Notes: generated by a model from the letters alone, not told the origin. A stretch of 64,000 bases of DNA from Providencia rettgeri (GCF_041075285.1 NZ_CP163512.1:1612001-1676000); one strand, 5' to 3'; positions 18,786 to 28,967 are shown, counted from the stretch's first letter. Numbers and translations: made by a program.

Positions 18786-18998
18786 TTAATAGCGTTCAAA
18801 AACACCGTAGTCCGGTCTTTCACCTCTCATAACGGCTCGTTGTTGCTCATGAACAGCTTCTCTATCTAGCCGTTTTTGCTCCGATGTCCGTAAATCTTTA
18901 TGTGCCTTAGGCCAAGGTGATTCATTCGGTTCAAAAGTCGGGGCTGAAGAACATCCAGTGATAATGCTTAGGCAAAACAGTGAACATAGTAGTTTCAT
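18786..18998 (-). CDS. small lipoprotein of unknown function
   Basis: 70 residues: MKLLCSLFCLSIITGC is a signal peptide with lipobox ITGC, followed by a proline-rich and then charged tail (SEQKRLDREAVHEQQRAVMRGE). The tail probably forms a helix in the periplasm. Second small lipoprotein within 2 kb (with the DUF333 gene at 17029). Not assigned to a named family. Confidence 0.7.
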   Translation of the reverse strand: MKLLCSLFCLSIITGCSSAPTFEPNESPWPKAHKDLRTSEQKRLDREAVHEQQRAVMRGERPDYGVFERY

Positions 18999-19214
18999 AT
19001 TATTTCATTACGCCAGCAAAAATGGACGTAAAATCTAGCAAATTTGGCAAATAATAACAATAAATTAAGTATATATAACTACAGAAGTTAAATTAAATTA
19101 TTATTTGAAGCAGTATTGTAATAGATGTAGATATTTGTTAGCTTGTTTAACTGTATATTTAACTTTAAATTAACTAAGTATACACACCTATGCAAAATAA
19201 AGGGGGTAATGCCC

Positions 19215-19295
19215 ATGCTAACAAAATACACTCTATTTATCGGATTTTGGTCAATTCTAGCACTGAGTGTTGGAATTATTTATTCCCATATTTAA
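19215..19295 (+). CDS. candidate 26-residue single-pass membrane protein
   Basis: Starts MLTKYTLFIGFWSILALSVG and ends IIYSHI: one membrane helix after a short basic N-terminus. AGGGGG, a strong ribosome site, stands 8 nt before the ATG. It resembles enterobacterial sub-30-residue membrane proteins in design, not in recognisable sequence. Confidence 0.5.
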   Translation: MLTKYTLFIGFWSILALSVGIIYSHI

Positions 19296-19425
19296 TACAC
19301 TAGCAAACAATAGATTTATTTATCTAGAATAGATATTTAATAAACCGCGTGCCTACTTTGTTATCAAAAAAGTGGCACGCATATCCCCTTCCATATTTGT
19401 TGTGCAGAAACTATTCTTAATACGG

Positions 19426-19515
19426 TTATAAGGCTAGCAAAGATAACTTAAAAACCAAAAATGGATCGACCGCTCCTGCTGCAATAACCGCTGTAAGTGC
19501 CAAAATAAAAATCAT
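19426..19515 (-). CDS. candidate 29-residue membrane protein
   Basis: Starts MIFILALTAVIAAGAVDPFL and ends in a second hydrophobic stretch (VFKLSLLAL). AAGGAG lies 5 nt before the ATG, an excellent Shine-Dalgarno. The Ala/Gly-rich helix followed by AVDPF is unlike random AT-rich sequence in this region. No named family recognised. Confidence 0.5.
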   Translation of the reverse strand: MIFILALTAVIAAGAVDPFLVFKLSLLAL

Positions 19516-19706
19516 ACTGCTCCTTCTTATTAGATTACGTTTTTCACCTAAATATCACCGAAAAATCCTTTATAGCTTTATCCCAGATAATCCTACTTGA
19601 GATTGTGCGTACATTTATACTGTTATCACTAAATTATAAAGCAAGAAACAGGAATTATTGTGCCATCCATTACGTTATGGTTTGTACACATAAGCAAAGA
19701 GGCATA

Positions 19707-20456
19707 ATGATGTTATTAAAAAACAAAGTTGCAATTATTACAGGAGCATCCTCCGGTATTGGTCAATCTACAGCACTTCTATTTGCTCAGCATGGGGCAT
19801 CCGTTTGCTTAACCGCGAGACGTGAAGAAAACCTTAAGCGAATTGCGAGTGAAATAAAGGCATTTGGTGGTAAGGTGATATATCACGCGGGGGACATCTG
19901 CTCGGAAGAAACGCATAATCATGTTATTGATAAAACGCTTAATGAATTTGGGCAACTTGATATTGCAATCAATAATGCAGGTACTGTTGGCGCTACAAAA
20001 CCTCTAGCGGATATAACATTAAAAGAATGGTTTGAAGTACAAAATACAAATATTACCGCTGCATTTATGGGGGCTAAAAGCCAAATTCCTGCAATGCTCC
20101 AAGCCGGTGGTGGCTCATTAGTATTTACATCTAGCTTTGTTGGCACTAGCTCCGCGTTACCGGGTATGACAGCCTATGGTGTCGCAAAAACCGCTTTAAT
20201 TGCATTAGCTAAAGGGATCACCGCAGATTATGCGACAAGCAATATCAGAGCAAATGCTTTACTGCCAGGTGGTGTAAACACCGATATGGCGGGCGATCAG
20301 CAACAAAAAGATTGGGCTGCAAACTTGCATGCAATGAAAAGATTGGCTGATCCTAAAGAATTAGCGTCAGTGGCATTATTTTTAGCAAGTTCAATGTCAA
20401 GCTTTGTGACAGGAACCGCCCTATTTGCTGACGGTGGTAATTCTGCTATTAAATAA
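19707..20456 (+). CDS. SDR family NAD(P)-dependent oxidoreductase
   Basis: 249-residue classical short-chain dehydrogenase. The cofactor motif TGASSGIG is at about residues 13-20, NNAG near 90, the catalytic Ser in TSSFVG and the YGVAK Tyr/Lys pair, and a C-terminal PGGVNTDM and TGTALFADGG as in glucose-1-dehydrogenase-like members. The residue ending beta-2 is Arg (TARREEN), which favours NADP. ATG 19707 follows AGAGG; the frame is open further upstream to a TTG with no ribosome site. Substrate not predictable. Confidence 0.9.
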   Translation: MMLLKNKVAIITGASSGIGQSTALLFAQHGASVCLTARREENLKRIASEIKAFGGKVIYHAGDICSEETHNHVIDKTLNEFGQLDIAINNAGTVGATKPLADITLKEWFEVQNTNITAAFMGAKSQIPAMLQAGGGSLVFTSSFVGTSSALPGMTAYGVAKTALIALAKGITADYATSNIRANALLPGGVNTDMAGDQQQKDWAANLHAMKRLADPKELASVALFLASSMSSFVTGTALFADGGNSAIK

Positions 20457-20525
20457 AAATTCGATTATTAGACTTAATTTTAAAATGTAGGATCAACGCA
20501 AGCTTTAAGCGATAAAGTTGAGTCG

Positions 20526-20966
20526 TTAACCCCTACCTTTTGGCCTATTCATGATGTGGTCTTCCCAATCTACCACATCAATTTCCCTGACGGCAATGTG
20601 ACGAACAGACACCCCCGCATTATGCATTGCCGCTTTTGAACCTGTTTTTAACGGGTGCCAAGCCGGCAAGCTTTTCCCTTCAAGCAATAACCGGTAGGCA
20701 CACGTGTTTGGCAGCCACTCAAAGGTTTCTAGGTTATAGCGGTTAAGCTTGATACAATCCGCTTCATATTCGAAGCGGTTTTCATAATGCTTACACTGGC
20801 AGGTTTTTAAGTTTAATTGGTTGCAAGCCACATTAGTGAAATAGATTTCATCTGTATCTTCATCCATTAATTTATGCAAGCAACACTGCCCACATCCATC
20901 ACACAAAGATTCCCATTCATCATCTGTCATTTCATCTAATGTCTTAACCTGCCAGAACTGCGACAT
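20526..20966 (-). CDS. ycgN: YcgN family CxxCxxCC cysteine-cluster protein (UPF0260)
   Basis: 146 residues with '[11 protein letters not shown]' near residue 22 and further conserved cysteines ([28 protein letters not shown]), the putative Zn/Fe-chelating CxxCxxxCC family. It lies directly downstream of the FAH-family gene (20 bp), as ycgM-ycgN in E. coli. Function unproven. Confidence 0.92.
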   Translation of the reverse strand: MSQFWQVKTLDEMTDDEWESLCDGCGQCCLHKLMDEDTDEIYFTNVACNQLNLKTCQCKHYENRFEYEADCIKLNRYNLETFEWLPNTCAYRLLLEGKSLPAWHPLKTGSKAAMHNAGVSVRHIAVREIDVVDWEDHIMNRPKGRG

Positions 20967-20986
20967 AATACTTATCTATCCTATAC

Positions 20987-21643
20987 TTAAATAACTCGAG
21001 TAGTCAGCGAGTGATCATTAATCGATAGCTTTAACATATCACCAGAAGCCAATGGACCGACACCTTCTGGCGTTCCCGTTAAAATAATATCTCCTGCACG
21101 TAACGTGAAGAAACGGGACATATAGCTAATAAGCGGTAAAATCGGCGTGATCATATCACGCGTCGAACCTTCTTGGCGAATTTCCCCGTTAATTTCCAGT
21201 GATAGCTGAACATTTTGCAATTCACTTGGATTATTAACTGGAATGAAACCTGAGATTGGACATGAGCCATCAAATGCCTTACTTTTTTCCCATGGTTGCC
21301 CAGCTTTCTTAAATTTAGCTTGTAAATCACGCAGTGTTAAATCAAGAGCAACCGCGTAGCCAGCGATCGCACGAGAAGCTCGGTCTTCATCGGCATTTTT
21401 TAATGGCATACCAATCAAAATGGCCATTTCCACTTCGTGATGAACTTCACCCAAATCTTTAGGGATCACTATCGATTGAGTGATATCACAAAGTGCAGTT
21501 TCAGGTTTGATAAAAATAACAGGCTCTTCAGGAACAGCTGAACCCATCTCTTTAATATGTTTGGCATAGTTGCTACCAACACAAACAACTTTGTTTGCGG
21601 GAAAATCAAGTAAAGCACCTTGCCAGTCACGATGTTGATACAT
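20987..21643 (-). CDS. ycgM: fumarylacetoacetate hydrolase family protein YcgM
   Basis: 218-residue FAH-superfamily enzyme. Metal-binding acidic residues appear in 'EVHHEVEMAILIG' and 'AVALDLTLRDLQ', and the C-terminal 'LTGTPEGVGPL' loop is present. E. coli YcgM and relatives act as acylpyruvases or oxaloacetate decarboxylase-type enzymes; exact substrate here unknown. It follows the lytic transglycosylase gene by 20 bp and precedes ycgN, so all three may share a transcript. Confidence 0.9.
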   Translation of the reverse strand: MYQHRDWQGALLDFPANKVVCVGSNYAKHIKEMGSAVPEEPVIFIKPETALCDITQSIVIPKDLGEVHHEVEMAILIGMPLKNADEDRASRAIAGYAVALDLTLRDLQAKFKKAGQPWEKSKAFDGSCPISGFIPVNNPSELQNVQLSLEINGEIRQEGSTRDMITPILPLISYMSRFFTLRAGDIILTGTPEGVGPLASGDMLKLSINDHSLTTRVI

Positions 21644-21663
21644 AAGGGTAACTCCTATTATCG

Positions 21664-22752
21664 TTATTGTATTTTTTTAGCGATGCCATCGGCCATCAAG
21701 CACACACTCAATGCAAAATAATATGAGCGGTTCCAATGCATAATGGTACGAAAGTTTTCAGTCACTAAAAATGTTCTACCTTCTGGATCATCCGGAATAA
21801 CAACCCATGTTTTTACATCCGGCGATAATTGTGCAAATGCAGGTAATTTAACCCCTAATTGCTGCCAGTCACTGACGCTTTTCCCTTGTTCTGGTTTTAC
21901 ACCTTCCAAGACTCGGTTAAAGTCCGCAGGTAAACTGACTTGGTAACCCCACGGTAATTGGGATTGCCAACCTTCTGTCGATAAATAATTGGCAATTGAC
22001 GCGAAAACATCCGCTTTATTGTTCCAAATATCCATCTTACCATCGCCATCACCATCTGCCGCATAGGACAAATAAGACGTTGGCATAAACTGGCTTTGCC
22101 CCATAGCACCAGCCCATGAACCCTTTAATTGCTGCTCTTCTGGGATATAGCCTTTATCCATTATCTCAAGTGCTGCCAATAATTGCTTACTAAAAAGCGC
22201 TTCACGACGTCCTTCAAAAGAGAGTGTAGCTAGCGCAGAAATGACATCTTCCTTGCCTTGTGAGCGACCAAATCCACTTTCAAGCCCCCAAAGAGAGACA
22301 ATAAATTGCGGGGGAACGCCATACTTTTGGCTGGTTGAATCAAGCAATGCTTGATTTTCAATATACTTATCATATCCCGCATTAATACGTGATTGAGGTA
22401 ATACGTTCTTAAGATAGCTCGCGAGTGTCACCGTCGCTCTTTTTTCTGGTTGTCCTTTATCCGCTTTTACCACACGTTCGATAAAATGAATATTGGCAAA
22501 AGCACGTTCAATCGTTGCAGGTTTGATCCCTTGAGCAATAGCATGTTCTTTCAATAATTCCACATAAGCTGGAAATTGGGATGGTTCACGCTGTTCGATA
22601 GGGAACGCCTTATCAAGGGCGGCGACTTCTTGAACAATCGCCGCGTTTTGTTCTTCAGTAATCGGTTGAGTGACAACCGTTTCATGGTTTTTTGCTGAGC
22701 AACTTGCTAAAAGCAAACCAGCGACTAATGTATATAATAACGTTGGTTTCAT
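21664..22752 (-). CDS. lytic murein transglycosylase, MltB-type lipoprotein
   Basis: 362-residue lipoprotein (lipobox LLASC) of the SLT_2/MltB family that cleaves peptidoglycan to 1,6-anhydro-muropeptides. The catalytic Glu is in 'SLWGLESGFGRSQG', followed by the conserved 'SWAGAMGQSQFMPTSYL' and 'DGDGDGKMDIW' segments. ATG 22752 lies 6 nt after GGAGG; the ATG two codons earlier touches that site. Full length. Confidence 0.92.
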   Translation of the reverse strand: MKPTLLYTLVAGLLLASCSAKNHETVVTQPITEEQNAAIVQEVAALDKAFPIEQREPSQFPAYVELLKEHAIAQGIKPATIERAFANIHFIERVVKADKGQPEKRATVTLASYLKNVLPQSRINAGYDKYIENQALLDSTSQKYGVPPQFIVSLWGLESGFGRSQGKEDVISALATLSFEGRREALFSKQLLAALEIMDKGYIPEEQQLKGSWAGAMGQSQFMPTSYLSYAADGDGDGKMDIWNNKADVFASIANYLSTEGWQSQLPWGYQVSLPADFNRVLEGVKPEQGKSVSDWQQLGVKLPAFAQLSPDVKTWVVIPDDPEGRTFLVTENFRTIMHWNRSYYFALSVCLMADGIAKKIQ

Positions 22753-22801
22753 TCGCATCCTCCAGAACGCACAAAGCTTTTCAGGTTTTTCTTAAATTGC
22801 T

Positions 22802-23071
22802 TTAAAGATTAAGCTGTTTATGTTCTGAAAGCAGATCCTCCACTGGTGGTGGGAATTGCAGGTAATAACCAACTTCTTGTAAGTCTGCCTTAACTCGCGC
22901 CAAATCAGCATTAGCAAGCTTTTCGCGCTTATCTAATGCAACAACCATAGCGAATTGAGGTGTTCCAAATTGGGCTAATAACTCTTCAGGAACGCGTGAA
23001 AAATCATCTTTCTTTTCAATATAAAGGTAGGTTTGTTCACGCTTAGGGCTTCTATAAATTGCACAAATCAT
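22802..23071 (-). CDS. ycgL: YcgL domain-containing protein
   Basis: 89-residue cytoplasmic protein matching YcgL ([20 protein letters not shown] ... [12 protein letters not shown]). Divergent from minC as in E. coli. Fold known for the family, activity unknown. Confidence 0.93.
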   Translation of the reverse strand: MICAIYRSPKREQTYLYIEKKDDFSRVPEELLAQFGTPQFAMVVALDKREKLANADLARVKADLQEVGYYLQFPPPVEDLLSEHKQLNL

Positions 23072-23200
23072 TATATTTAACTCTTTTTCTTAGCTCATTA
23101 GCTTGCTTGAAGAATACAGTAACTATAACATGCTATTGTTTTACAGAATATCTTCACCCGAGGATTGTTTCGGAAATTTTAATTTGCTGAGTCTGGATAG

Positions 23201-23902
23201 ATGCCACAATCGCCAATAGAACTTAAAGGCAGCAGTTTTACTCTTTCAGTTATTCACTTATACAGTGAAGAGCCTAAACTCATCAAAAAAGCGCTGCAAG
23301 ATAAAGTAAACCAAGCCCCTGATTTCTTTAAAAATGCCCCTGTTGTAATCAATATTGCGGAATTGACTGCAAATGCAGATTTATACAGCATTCATAAATC
23401 TGTAGTGTCCGCAGGTTTGCGTATTGTTGGTGTCAGTGGGTGTACCGACCCTTTGTTGCGCCAAAAAGCGAATGAGGCTGGCTTACCGATATTAAGTGAA
23501 GGTAAAAGCCAAAAACCTGTTGAAATTCATACTGAGGCAAATAGTGCCGCAGCACAAACTGAGCCGGTTTATCGTAAGACTCGAATTATCAATACCCCTG
23601 TTCGTTCTGGGCAACGCATTTACGCGCCAAATAGTGATCTCATCGTCACAAGTAACGTGAGTGCCGGGGCAGAGCTATTAGCAGATGGTAATATTCATAT
23701 CTATGGTGTGATGCGGGGTCGTGCCTTAGCGGGCGCTTCTGGTGATATTGAAAGTCAGATTTATTGTACCCATTTGCAAGCGGAGTTAGTCTCTATTGCA
23801 GGTGAATATTGGCTGAGCGATCAAATCCCTGCTGAATTTCTCGCCAAAGCAGCTAAACTTTGTTTAGTTGATAACAAACTTAACATCGAATATTTAAATT
23901 AG
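23201..23902 (+). CDS. minC: septum site-determining protein MinC
   Basis: 233-residue FtsZ-polymerisation inhibitor. The N-terminal FtsZ-binding domain ('[12 protein letters not shown]') is joined by a polar linker to the C-terminal beta-helix ('[35 protein letters not shown]'), which dimerises and binds MinD. First gene of minCDE. Confidence 0.97.
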   Translation: MPQSPIELKGSSFTLSVIHLYSEEPKLIKKALQDKVNQAPDFFKNAPVVINIAELTANADLYSIHKSVVSAGLRIVGVSGCTDPLLRQKANEAGLPILSEGKSQKPVEIHTEANSAAAQTEPVYRKTRIINTPVRSGQRIYAPNSDLIVTSNVSAGAELLADGNIHIYGVMRGRALAGASGDIESQIYCTHLQAELVSIAGEYWLSDQIPAEFLAKAAKLCLVDNKLNIEYLN

Positions 23903-23925
23903 ACCTTATTTACAAGGAATTATTC

Positions 23926-24741
23926 ATGGCACGCATAATTGTAGTGACTTCAGGTAAAGGTGGCGTTGGTAAAACCACTTCAAGCGCGGCCATAGCAACT
24001 GGCTTAGCACAAAAAGGGAAAAAAACCGTTGTAATCGATTTCGATATCGGTCTACGTAACCTTGACCTCATCATGGGGTGTGAACGTCGTGTTGTTTATG
24101 ACTTCGTCAACGTTATCCAAGGTGATGCAACACTTAACCAAGCGTTAATCAAAGATAAACGTACCGAGAATTTGTTTATTTTACCTGCTTCACAAACTCG
24201 TGACAAAGACGCGTTAACCCGCGACGGCGTTGAAAAAATTCTTGATGAACTTAGTCAAGATCTTGGCTTTGAGTTTATCGTTTGTGATTCACCCGCAGGG
24301 ATCGAAAGTGGCGCATTGATGGCGCTGTACTTTGCTGATGAAGCGATTATCACAACCAACCCAGAAGTATCTTCAGTTCGTGACTCTGACCGCATTTTAG
24401 GCATTTTAGCCTCTAAATCACGTCGTGCAGAAAAAGGTCAAGACCCAATAAAAGAGCATCTTTTACTCACTCGTTATAATCCAGGTCGGGTAACGCGTGG
24501 TGATATGTTAAGTATGGAAGACGTGCTAGAGATCCTTTGTATTCCATTAATTGGGGTTATTCCCGAAGATCAATCTGTCTTGCGCTCATCTAACCAAGGT
24601 GAACCAGTTATTTTAGATAAAGAGTCCGAAGCAGGCCAAGCTTACGATGACTGTGTCGCGCGTATTTTAGGTGAAGATCGCCCTATCCGTTTCATTGAAG
24701 AAGAGAAGAAAGGCTTCTTAAAACGCCTATTTGGGGGGTAA
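23926..24741 (+). CDS. minD: septum site-determining protein MinD
   Basis: 271-residue ParA/MinD ATPase that recruits MinC to the membrane and oscillates with MinE. The deviant Walker A KGGVGKTT is at 11-18 and the amphipathic membrane-targeting helix (KKGFLKRLFGG) closes the protein. Ribosome site AAGGAA upstream; 23 bp after minC. Confidence 0.98.
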   Translation: MARIIVVTSGKGGVGKTTSSAAIATGLAQKGKKTVVIDFDIGLRNLDLIMGCERRVVYDFVNVIQGDATLNQALIKDKRTENLFILPASQTRDKDALTRDGVEKILDELSQDLGFEFIVCDSPAGIESGALMALYFADEAIITTNPEVSSVRDSDRILGILASKSRRAEKGQDPIKEHLLLTRYNPGRVTRGDMLSMEDVLEILCIPLIGVIPEDQSVLRSSNQGEPVILDKESEAGQAYDDCVARILGEDRPIRFIEEEKKGFLKRLFGG

Positions 24742-24744
24742 ATA

Positions 24745-25029
24745 ATGGCTTTATTGGATTTCTTTCTGTCGAGAAAAAAAACGACAGCGAATATTGCAAA
24801 AGAGCGATTACAGATCATCGTTGCGGAGCGCCGCCGTGGTGATAGCGAACCCGCCTATCTTGCTGATATGAAACGCGATATCCTGCAAGTTATTTGTAAA
24901 TATGTGCAAATTGACCCTGAGATGTTATCCGTTCAATTTGAACAAAAAGACGATGATATTTCTGTTCTTGAATTAAACGTCACACTCCCAGAAGGCGACG
25001 AAATCAAAACAACAACAGCAGAAAAATAA
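24745..25029 (+). CDS. minE: cell division topological specificity factor MinE
   Basis: 94 residues: N-terminal membrane-binding and anti-MinCD segment ([30 protein letters not shown]), then the dimerisation domain. Starts 3 bp after minD; last gene of the operon, followed by a hairpin at 25039. Confidence 0.97.
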   Translation: MALLDFFLSRKKTTANIAKERLQIIVAERRRGDSEPAYLADMKRDILQVICKYVQIDPEMLSVQFEQKDDDISVLELNVTLPEGDEIKTTTAEK

Positions 25030-25038
25030 TTCGCAAAG

Positions 25039-25063
25039 AAGCCGCTGTACATGATGGCGGCTT
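25039..25063 (+). terminator. probable terminator of minCDE
   Basis: AAGCCGC/GCGGCTT stem with an 11-base loop, 10 bp after minE, followed by a short T-rich run. A second small palindrome (ATTAGCCAT/ATGGCTAAT) lies at 25081-25099. Confidence 0.6.
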
Positions 25064-25131
25064 GCTTTTCACCCTATTTTATTAGCCATTATGGCTAATA
25101 CCCCGTTATTGCCTTTTCGTTTTCTCTTTTA

Positions 25132-25908
25132 TTATTTATCCAATAAGAAATGAATTTGTATCTGATTTAATGCCTTAACACTTTCAGGTTTTGGGCCTAC
25201 TGAGCGGTAACGTTTTACTGCATTTAGTACAGCTTTATTAAATATTTCGTTATGCTCTGAACTAACAATAGAGACATTGATTAATTCTCCCTGAGAAGTA
25301 AGTTGGAAATGTAATACTACTGAGCCTTCAATACCCATCGTTCTCGCACGTCTTGGATACTTCTTATGGCGCTCAAGCTCATTTCGCACTTTCGCCAAGT
25401 AGCTTAACCGGATATCTTCAAGCTGTTCTCCTACAGCAACCGTTTGTTGGTTCCCTTGTACACCACTGGCTTGGGATGTTATTTCACTTTCCCCCGCTTT
25501 AGAGGGTTGTTCAACTTCATCGCTATTTGGCTTTTTAACCACTTCTTTAGATTCCACTTTTTTCTTTGGTTGTTTCTTCACTTGCTCCTTTGGCTTACTA
25601 ACTGCAGGTGTTGTTTTTGCTGAACGGTCTTCGTTATCGGTTTCATTTTGCTCTTTTGCCACTTCAATAATAGCCTGCTCTAGCTCAATGGGTGAGCTAA
25701 TCTGTCCACCTGAATCACTAATCACTTCATCAACCGTGGAAACGTGTTTTTCAAGCAGGAATTGCGTCATTGCCAACGTCATTACCGTGGCATTAACTGG
25801 TACTGCGATTTTTGCCAACGCAGTACCGACATGCTGGCTGTAATAAATGAGTCCGCAGTGTAATGCTAATGAAGCCACCATTGCTGTTATAAAACGAGAA
25901 TGTGTCAT
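25132..25908 (-). CDS. TonB-family energy transducer of the haem locus
   Basis: 258-residue TonB protein: one N-terminal membrane helix (about 7-25), a lysine-rich periplasmic linker rather than the usual proline repeats (KPKEQVKKQPKKKVESKEVV), and a C-terminal domain with 'YPRRARTMGIEGSVVLHF' and 'VSSEHNEIFNKAVLNAVKRY'. No exbB/exbD is adjacent, so it presumably uses the chromosomal ExbBD. It follows the large receptor gene across a terminator-like hairpin, implying service to that receptor. Confidence 0.93.
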   Translation of the reverse strand: MTHSRFITAMVASLALHCGLIYYSQHVGTALAKIAVPVNATVMTLAMTQFLLEKHVSTVDEVISDSGGQISSPIELEQAIIEVAKEQNETDNEDRSAKTTPAVSKPKEQVKKQPKKKVESKEVVKKPNSDEVEQPSKAGESEITSQASGVQGNQQTVAVGEQLEDIRLSYLAKVRNELERHKKYPRRARTMGIEGSVVLHFQLTSQGELINVSIVSSEHNEIFNKAVLNAVKRYRSVGPKPESVKALNQIQIHFLLDK

Positions 25909-25925
25909 TTATCATCCCAAAACAA

Positions 25926-25956
25926 ACCCCCTTATGCCGTCAAAACATAAGGGGGT
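25926..25956 (-). terminator. intercistronic terminator/attenuator between receptor and tonB
   Basis: Perfect 11-base stem ACCCCCTTATG / CATAAGGGGGT with a nine-base loop, followed on the minus strand by TTTGTTTT. It would reduce or end transcription from the receptor into tonB. Confidence 0.75.
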
Positions 25957-25961
25957 AATGG

Positions 25962-28949
25962 CTAGAATTTGCTTGTCATGCTAAAACGTAAGGTTCGACC
26001 GGGAGCCGGCATCATGCTACGTGTTAACGGGTCAATATAATATTCATCTAGTAAATTTGTTGCTAACAATTCGAATGAAAGGTCTTTGTTCACTTGGTAA
26101 TTGATGTAAGCATCGGTGGTGAAAATGGCATTCCAACGCATCGGGCTGTTATTTAATGGCGCATAATGATGAGGATACGTGTCTATCATTTCAGCTTCAT
26201 CTTCATTTTTAGCCGTACTGTGATAGCGCATACGACTACCTATTTCAAAGCGTTCATCAAGGAAACGCAATCCTAGATTAGCATGAATGCTATATTTGGG
26301 TTGCAATTGCGTACGCAAATACCCCCCTGGAAACCCTGCCGTTGTACACTCTGATCCACCAAATTTGTTATAAGGATCCATTGACATTAAAAACGCTTCA
26401 TCACACACTTCATTTTTTAATCGATAATCTAGGCCTATATCACCAAACAACCAGCCATCATCATAACGGGCTAACAACTCTACCCCTGAGGTTATATGTT
26501 TATCTACCTGCGTGAAAACTAAGTTCATGTCTCTTTCAAAGGCGTTGCTTACCACCGTATGATAATAATTAACACGCAAATCCGCATGGTTTTCTGCATT
26601 CAATCGTTCTTGGAAATTGCTGACATAACCGAGTTCTACCGTATGGCTACGCTCTGGTAAAAAGGTGGGCGGCACATAATTGAGTCCCTTACTACTGGAA
26701 AAACCAACAGTATCCTCAAAAATGCTAGGCATCCTTACCGTTTCTATATAACGTGCAAATATTCGGTCATTTTCGGTTAGATGGATGGTTGTCCCTACGG
26801 CAGGTGCCCATGCTGAGTCTTCATTTCTTTTCGCAGACACGAACCGCTCATCTCCCGTAAACTTAATTTCATCTCTGGCTAACTCTGCTACCGTCAATTT
26901 TTTAGTCATTATGCCTGTAACAGGGTCAACGTCTTCTGCCTTTAAATCCACCTCACCATTATAAAAAGGATTATTTACACGCATAAAGCGATGGTTTTCA
27001 TCGGCTAACCACTTTACAGTGTGGTTTTTTTCGGTGATCCTAAACTCTCCACTTATTCGTTGATATCTCGCATCATTTAACGCTCCGTTGGATAAGCCGA
27101 GTGCCTCCTCAATAAATAGCTTTATAACATAGGGTTTATTTTTTACATCTGCATATGTTTGCCCCTTTCTATCTTCAAAACGCTGAATTTTGTTAAATTC
27201 CTCAGCGGTTAATACACGAGATAATCGATAGTTTTTCGCCGCTATACGACTGTGCCTAGCAAATATTTCATCTTTGGCTGCTATGCGTCTTTCTTTAAGA
27301 ATATCCCTTGACCAATAGTTTATATATTGGGCGCTGGCGTTCAGGCTAAACCAGTCAGAGGGGTGCCAATCTAGCCTTATTCCGCCATTGTATTCCCGAC
27401 GTTTACCTTCCCGTGGAATTGCTCTGAACAGAACTGATTTTGGCGTTGAATTAGAGCCATAAATATCGTCTCGGCTACCAATATTTTCATCAATTAAATT
27501 CCCCATCAGTGTAATGTTAAATTCAGGGGTTAATTGAAATTTATTCGATAACGAAATGCCATAGCGATCGTTGAGTTGGTTTAGCTTAATACCATTAACT
27601 AATGAGCCGTCAATATTCAAATTTTTCGGCGTATTTGTGCTTTCAATTTCATAATACCAGTCCCGCTGAATTGGCTCCCTTGGCAATCCCCCAGCTGTAT
27701 TAGAATTTAAATCCGTTTTGGTTAACCAAGCACCGAAACGAAGATCTACCCAATTTAGTAACTCCGGTTTAAAAGCGTAATTGGCATAGAGGGTGTTTAA
27801 GGTTAGATTAGCCAGTTCCCACTGGGGAATTTGCCCCTCTAAATCATGGTAGCGAATTTGTGAGGGCATAATTTCGCCATAATGGCTTACCGTTTGCATA
27901 TAACCGAAGGAGATATCTTGGTTATTCGGTAACATGACATTCAATTTGGCTAACCAAGTGGACATCTCATTGGAGGTGTTACCCACCTCTTTATTTGGAC
28001 CATAAATTTTGGCAACAAATGGCATATACGGGTCGATAGCCTTCTGGGGATTTTGAGGGTCATAAGTAATTATGTCGTCATAATATTGCCCAGCACCTCG
28101 GCGGCCCGCAAAATAATTACCTTGGTTGCGGTAGCTGTAGGCTAACATCAGATCAAATTTCCCCTGCCGTGTTCCCATAGCTATCCTTGCCGCATTACTT
28201 TGTAAATTAAAAAAGTTAGCATTTCCCCGTGAATGAGGGCTGACTAACACCTCTTTATCTTGAAAATAGATCCCACGGAAGTTTTTCATGTTTAAATATT
28301 CAAATAAGTTTTTATCATCCCGATAATCCCCCCCGTAACTAAGGCGATTAATTCTTGGTTTAGTCGCATTGCTACTGGTTTCCAACTTTATATCAAACCC
28401 AAATTTCTCATCGGAACTGACCACATCATCAATACCAAGCGTAGCTATGGTAATTCCGCCCCCAGTAGAAGTGCGAACATCGCGGTCAAGTGTGGCACTT
28501 TTCATCACCATAATGCTACTGATCATATTTGGATCGATATAATTACGGTTATTAGCGCCATTGTAACCTCGCCAAACAGTGATAGCCTGCTCTGTTCCAT
28601 CGACAGTCACGGGAACCCGCCCTTGCCCTTGTATGCCACGAACATTAGGGTCTAATGCGCCACTATTACGCGCATCCCCGCTATACACCCCAACGGCATG
28701 GTTAATGGCATCTGCGGGATTGGTTCCCTTATAACGTTCAATTTCCTCTTTGCTAATATAAATATTCGATTCGTCTTTATCATATTGGTTATCTGCACCT
28801 TTTCTATCACGTTCTTTGATAGTTGTAGCTTTATCATTAATCAAAATAGCACCGATATTTTCCCGCTCTTGTGCATTCAGTAAGCTTGGAGTACACAACA
28901 AGGACAACCCTGTCGCGATATTGATTGCTATCACTGTTTTTACTTTCAT
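25962..28949 (-). CDS. TonB-dependent haem/hemoprotein receptor
   Basis: 995-residue outer-membrane receptor. After the signal peptide and a polar N-terminal stretch come the plug motifs 'NPADAINHAVGVYSGDARN', 'DPNVRGIQGQGRVPVTVDG' and 'ISSIMVMKSATLDRDV', then a 22-strand barrel with very long extracellular loops, ending 'PGRTLRFSMTSKF'. Length and plug style resemble the HpuB/HmbR/TdhA haem-receptor group. GGAAGGA precedes the ATG, 18 bp after the Slam gene. Haem as ligand is inferred from the neighbouring hemophore. Confidence 0.9.
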   Translation of the reverse strand: MKVKTVIAINIATGLSLLCTPSLLNAQERENIGAILINDKATTIKERDRKGADNQYDKDESNIYISKEEIERYKGTNPADAINHAVGVYSGDARNSGALDPNVRGIQGQGRVPVTVDGTEQAITVWRGYNGANNRNYIDPNMISSIMVMKSATLDRDVRTSTGGGITIATLGIDDVVSSDEKFGFDIKLETSSNATKPRINRLSYGGDYRDDKNLFEYLNMKNFRGIYFQDKEVLVSPHSRGNANFFNLQSNAARIAMGTRQGKFDLMLAYSYRNQGNYFAGRRGAGQYYDDIITYDPQNPQKAIDPYMPFVAKIYGPNKEVGNTSNEMSTWLAKLNVMLPNNQDISFGYMQTVSHYGEIMPSQIRYHDLEGQIPQWELANLTLNTLYANYAFKPELLNWVDLRFGAWLTKTDLNSNTAGGLPREPIQRDWYYEIESTNTPKNLNIDGSLVNGIKLNQLNDRYGISLSNKFQLTPEFNITLMGNLIDENIGSRDDIYGSNSTPKSVLFRAIPREGKRREYNGGIRLDWHPSDWFSLNASAQYINYWSRDILKERRIAAKDEIFARHSRIAAKNYRLSRVLTAEEFNKIQRFEDRKGQTYADVKNKPYVIKLFIEEALGLSNGALNDARYQRISGEFRITEKNHTVKWLADENHRFMRVNNPFYNGEVDLKAEDVDPVTGIMTKKLTVAELARDEIKFTGDERFVSAKRNEDSAWAPAVGTTIHLTENDRIFARYIETVRMPSIFEDTVGFSSSKGLNYVPPTFLPERSHTVELGYVSNFQERLNAENHADLRVNYYHTVVSNAFERDMNLVFTQVDKHITSGVELLARYDDGWLFGDIGLDYRLKNEVCDEAFLMSMDPYNKFGGSECTTAGFPGGYLRTQLQPKYSIHANLGLRFLDERFEIGSRMRYHSTAKNEDEAEMIDTYPHHYAPLNNSPMRWNAIFTTDAYINYQVNKDLSFELLATNLLDEYYIDPLTRSMMPAPGRTLRFSMTSKF

Positions 28950-28967
28950 TATTCCTTCCGGTGAAAA

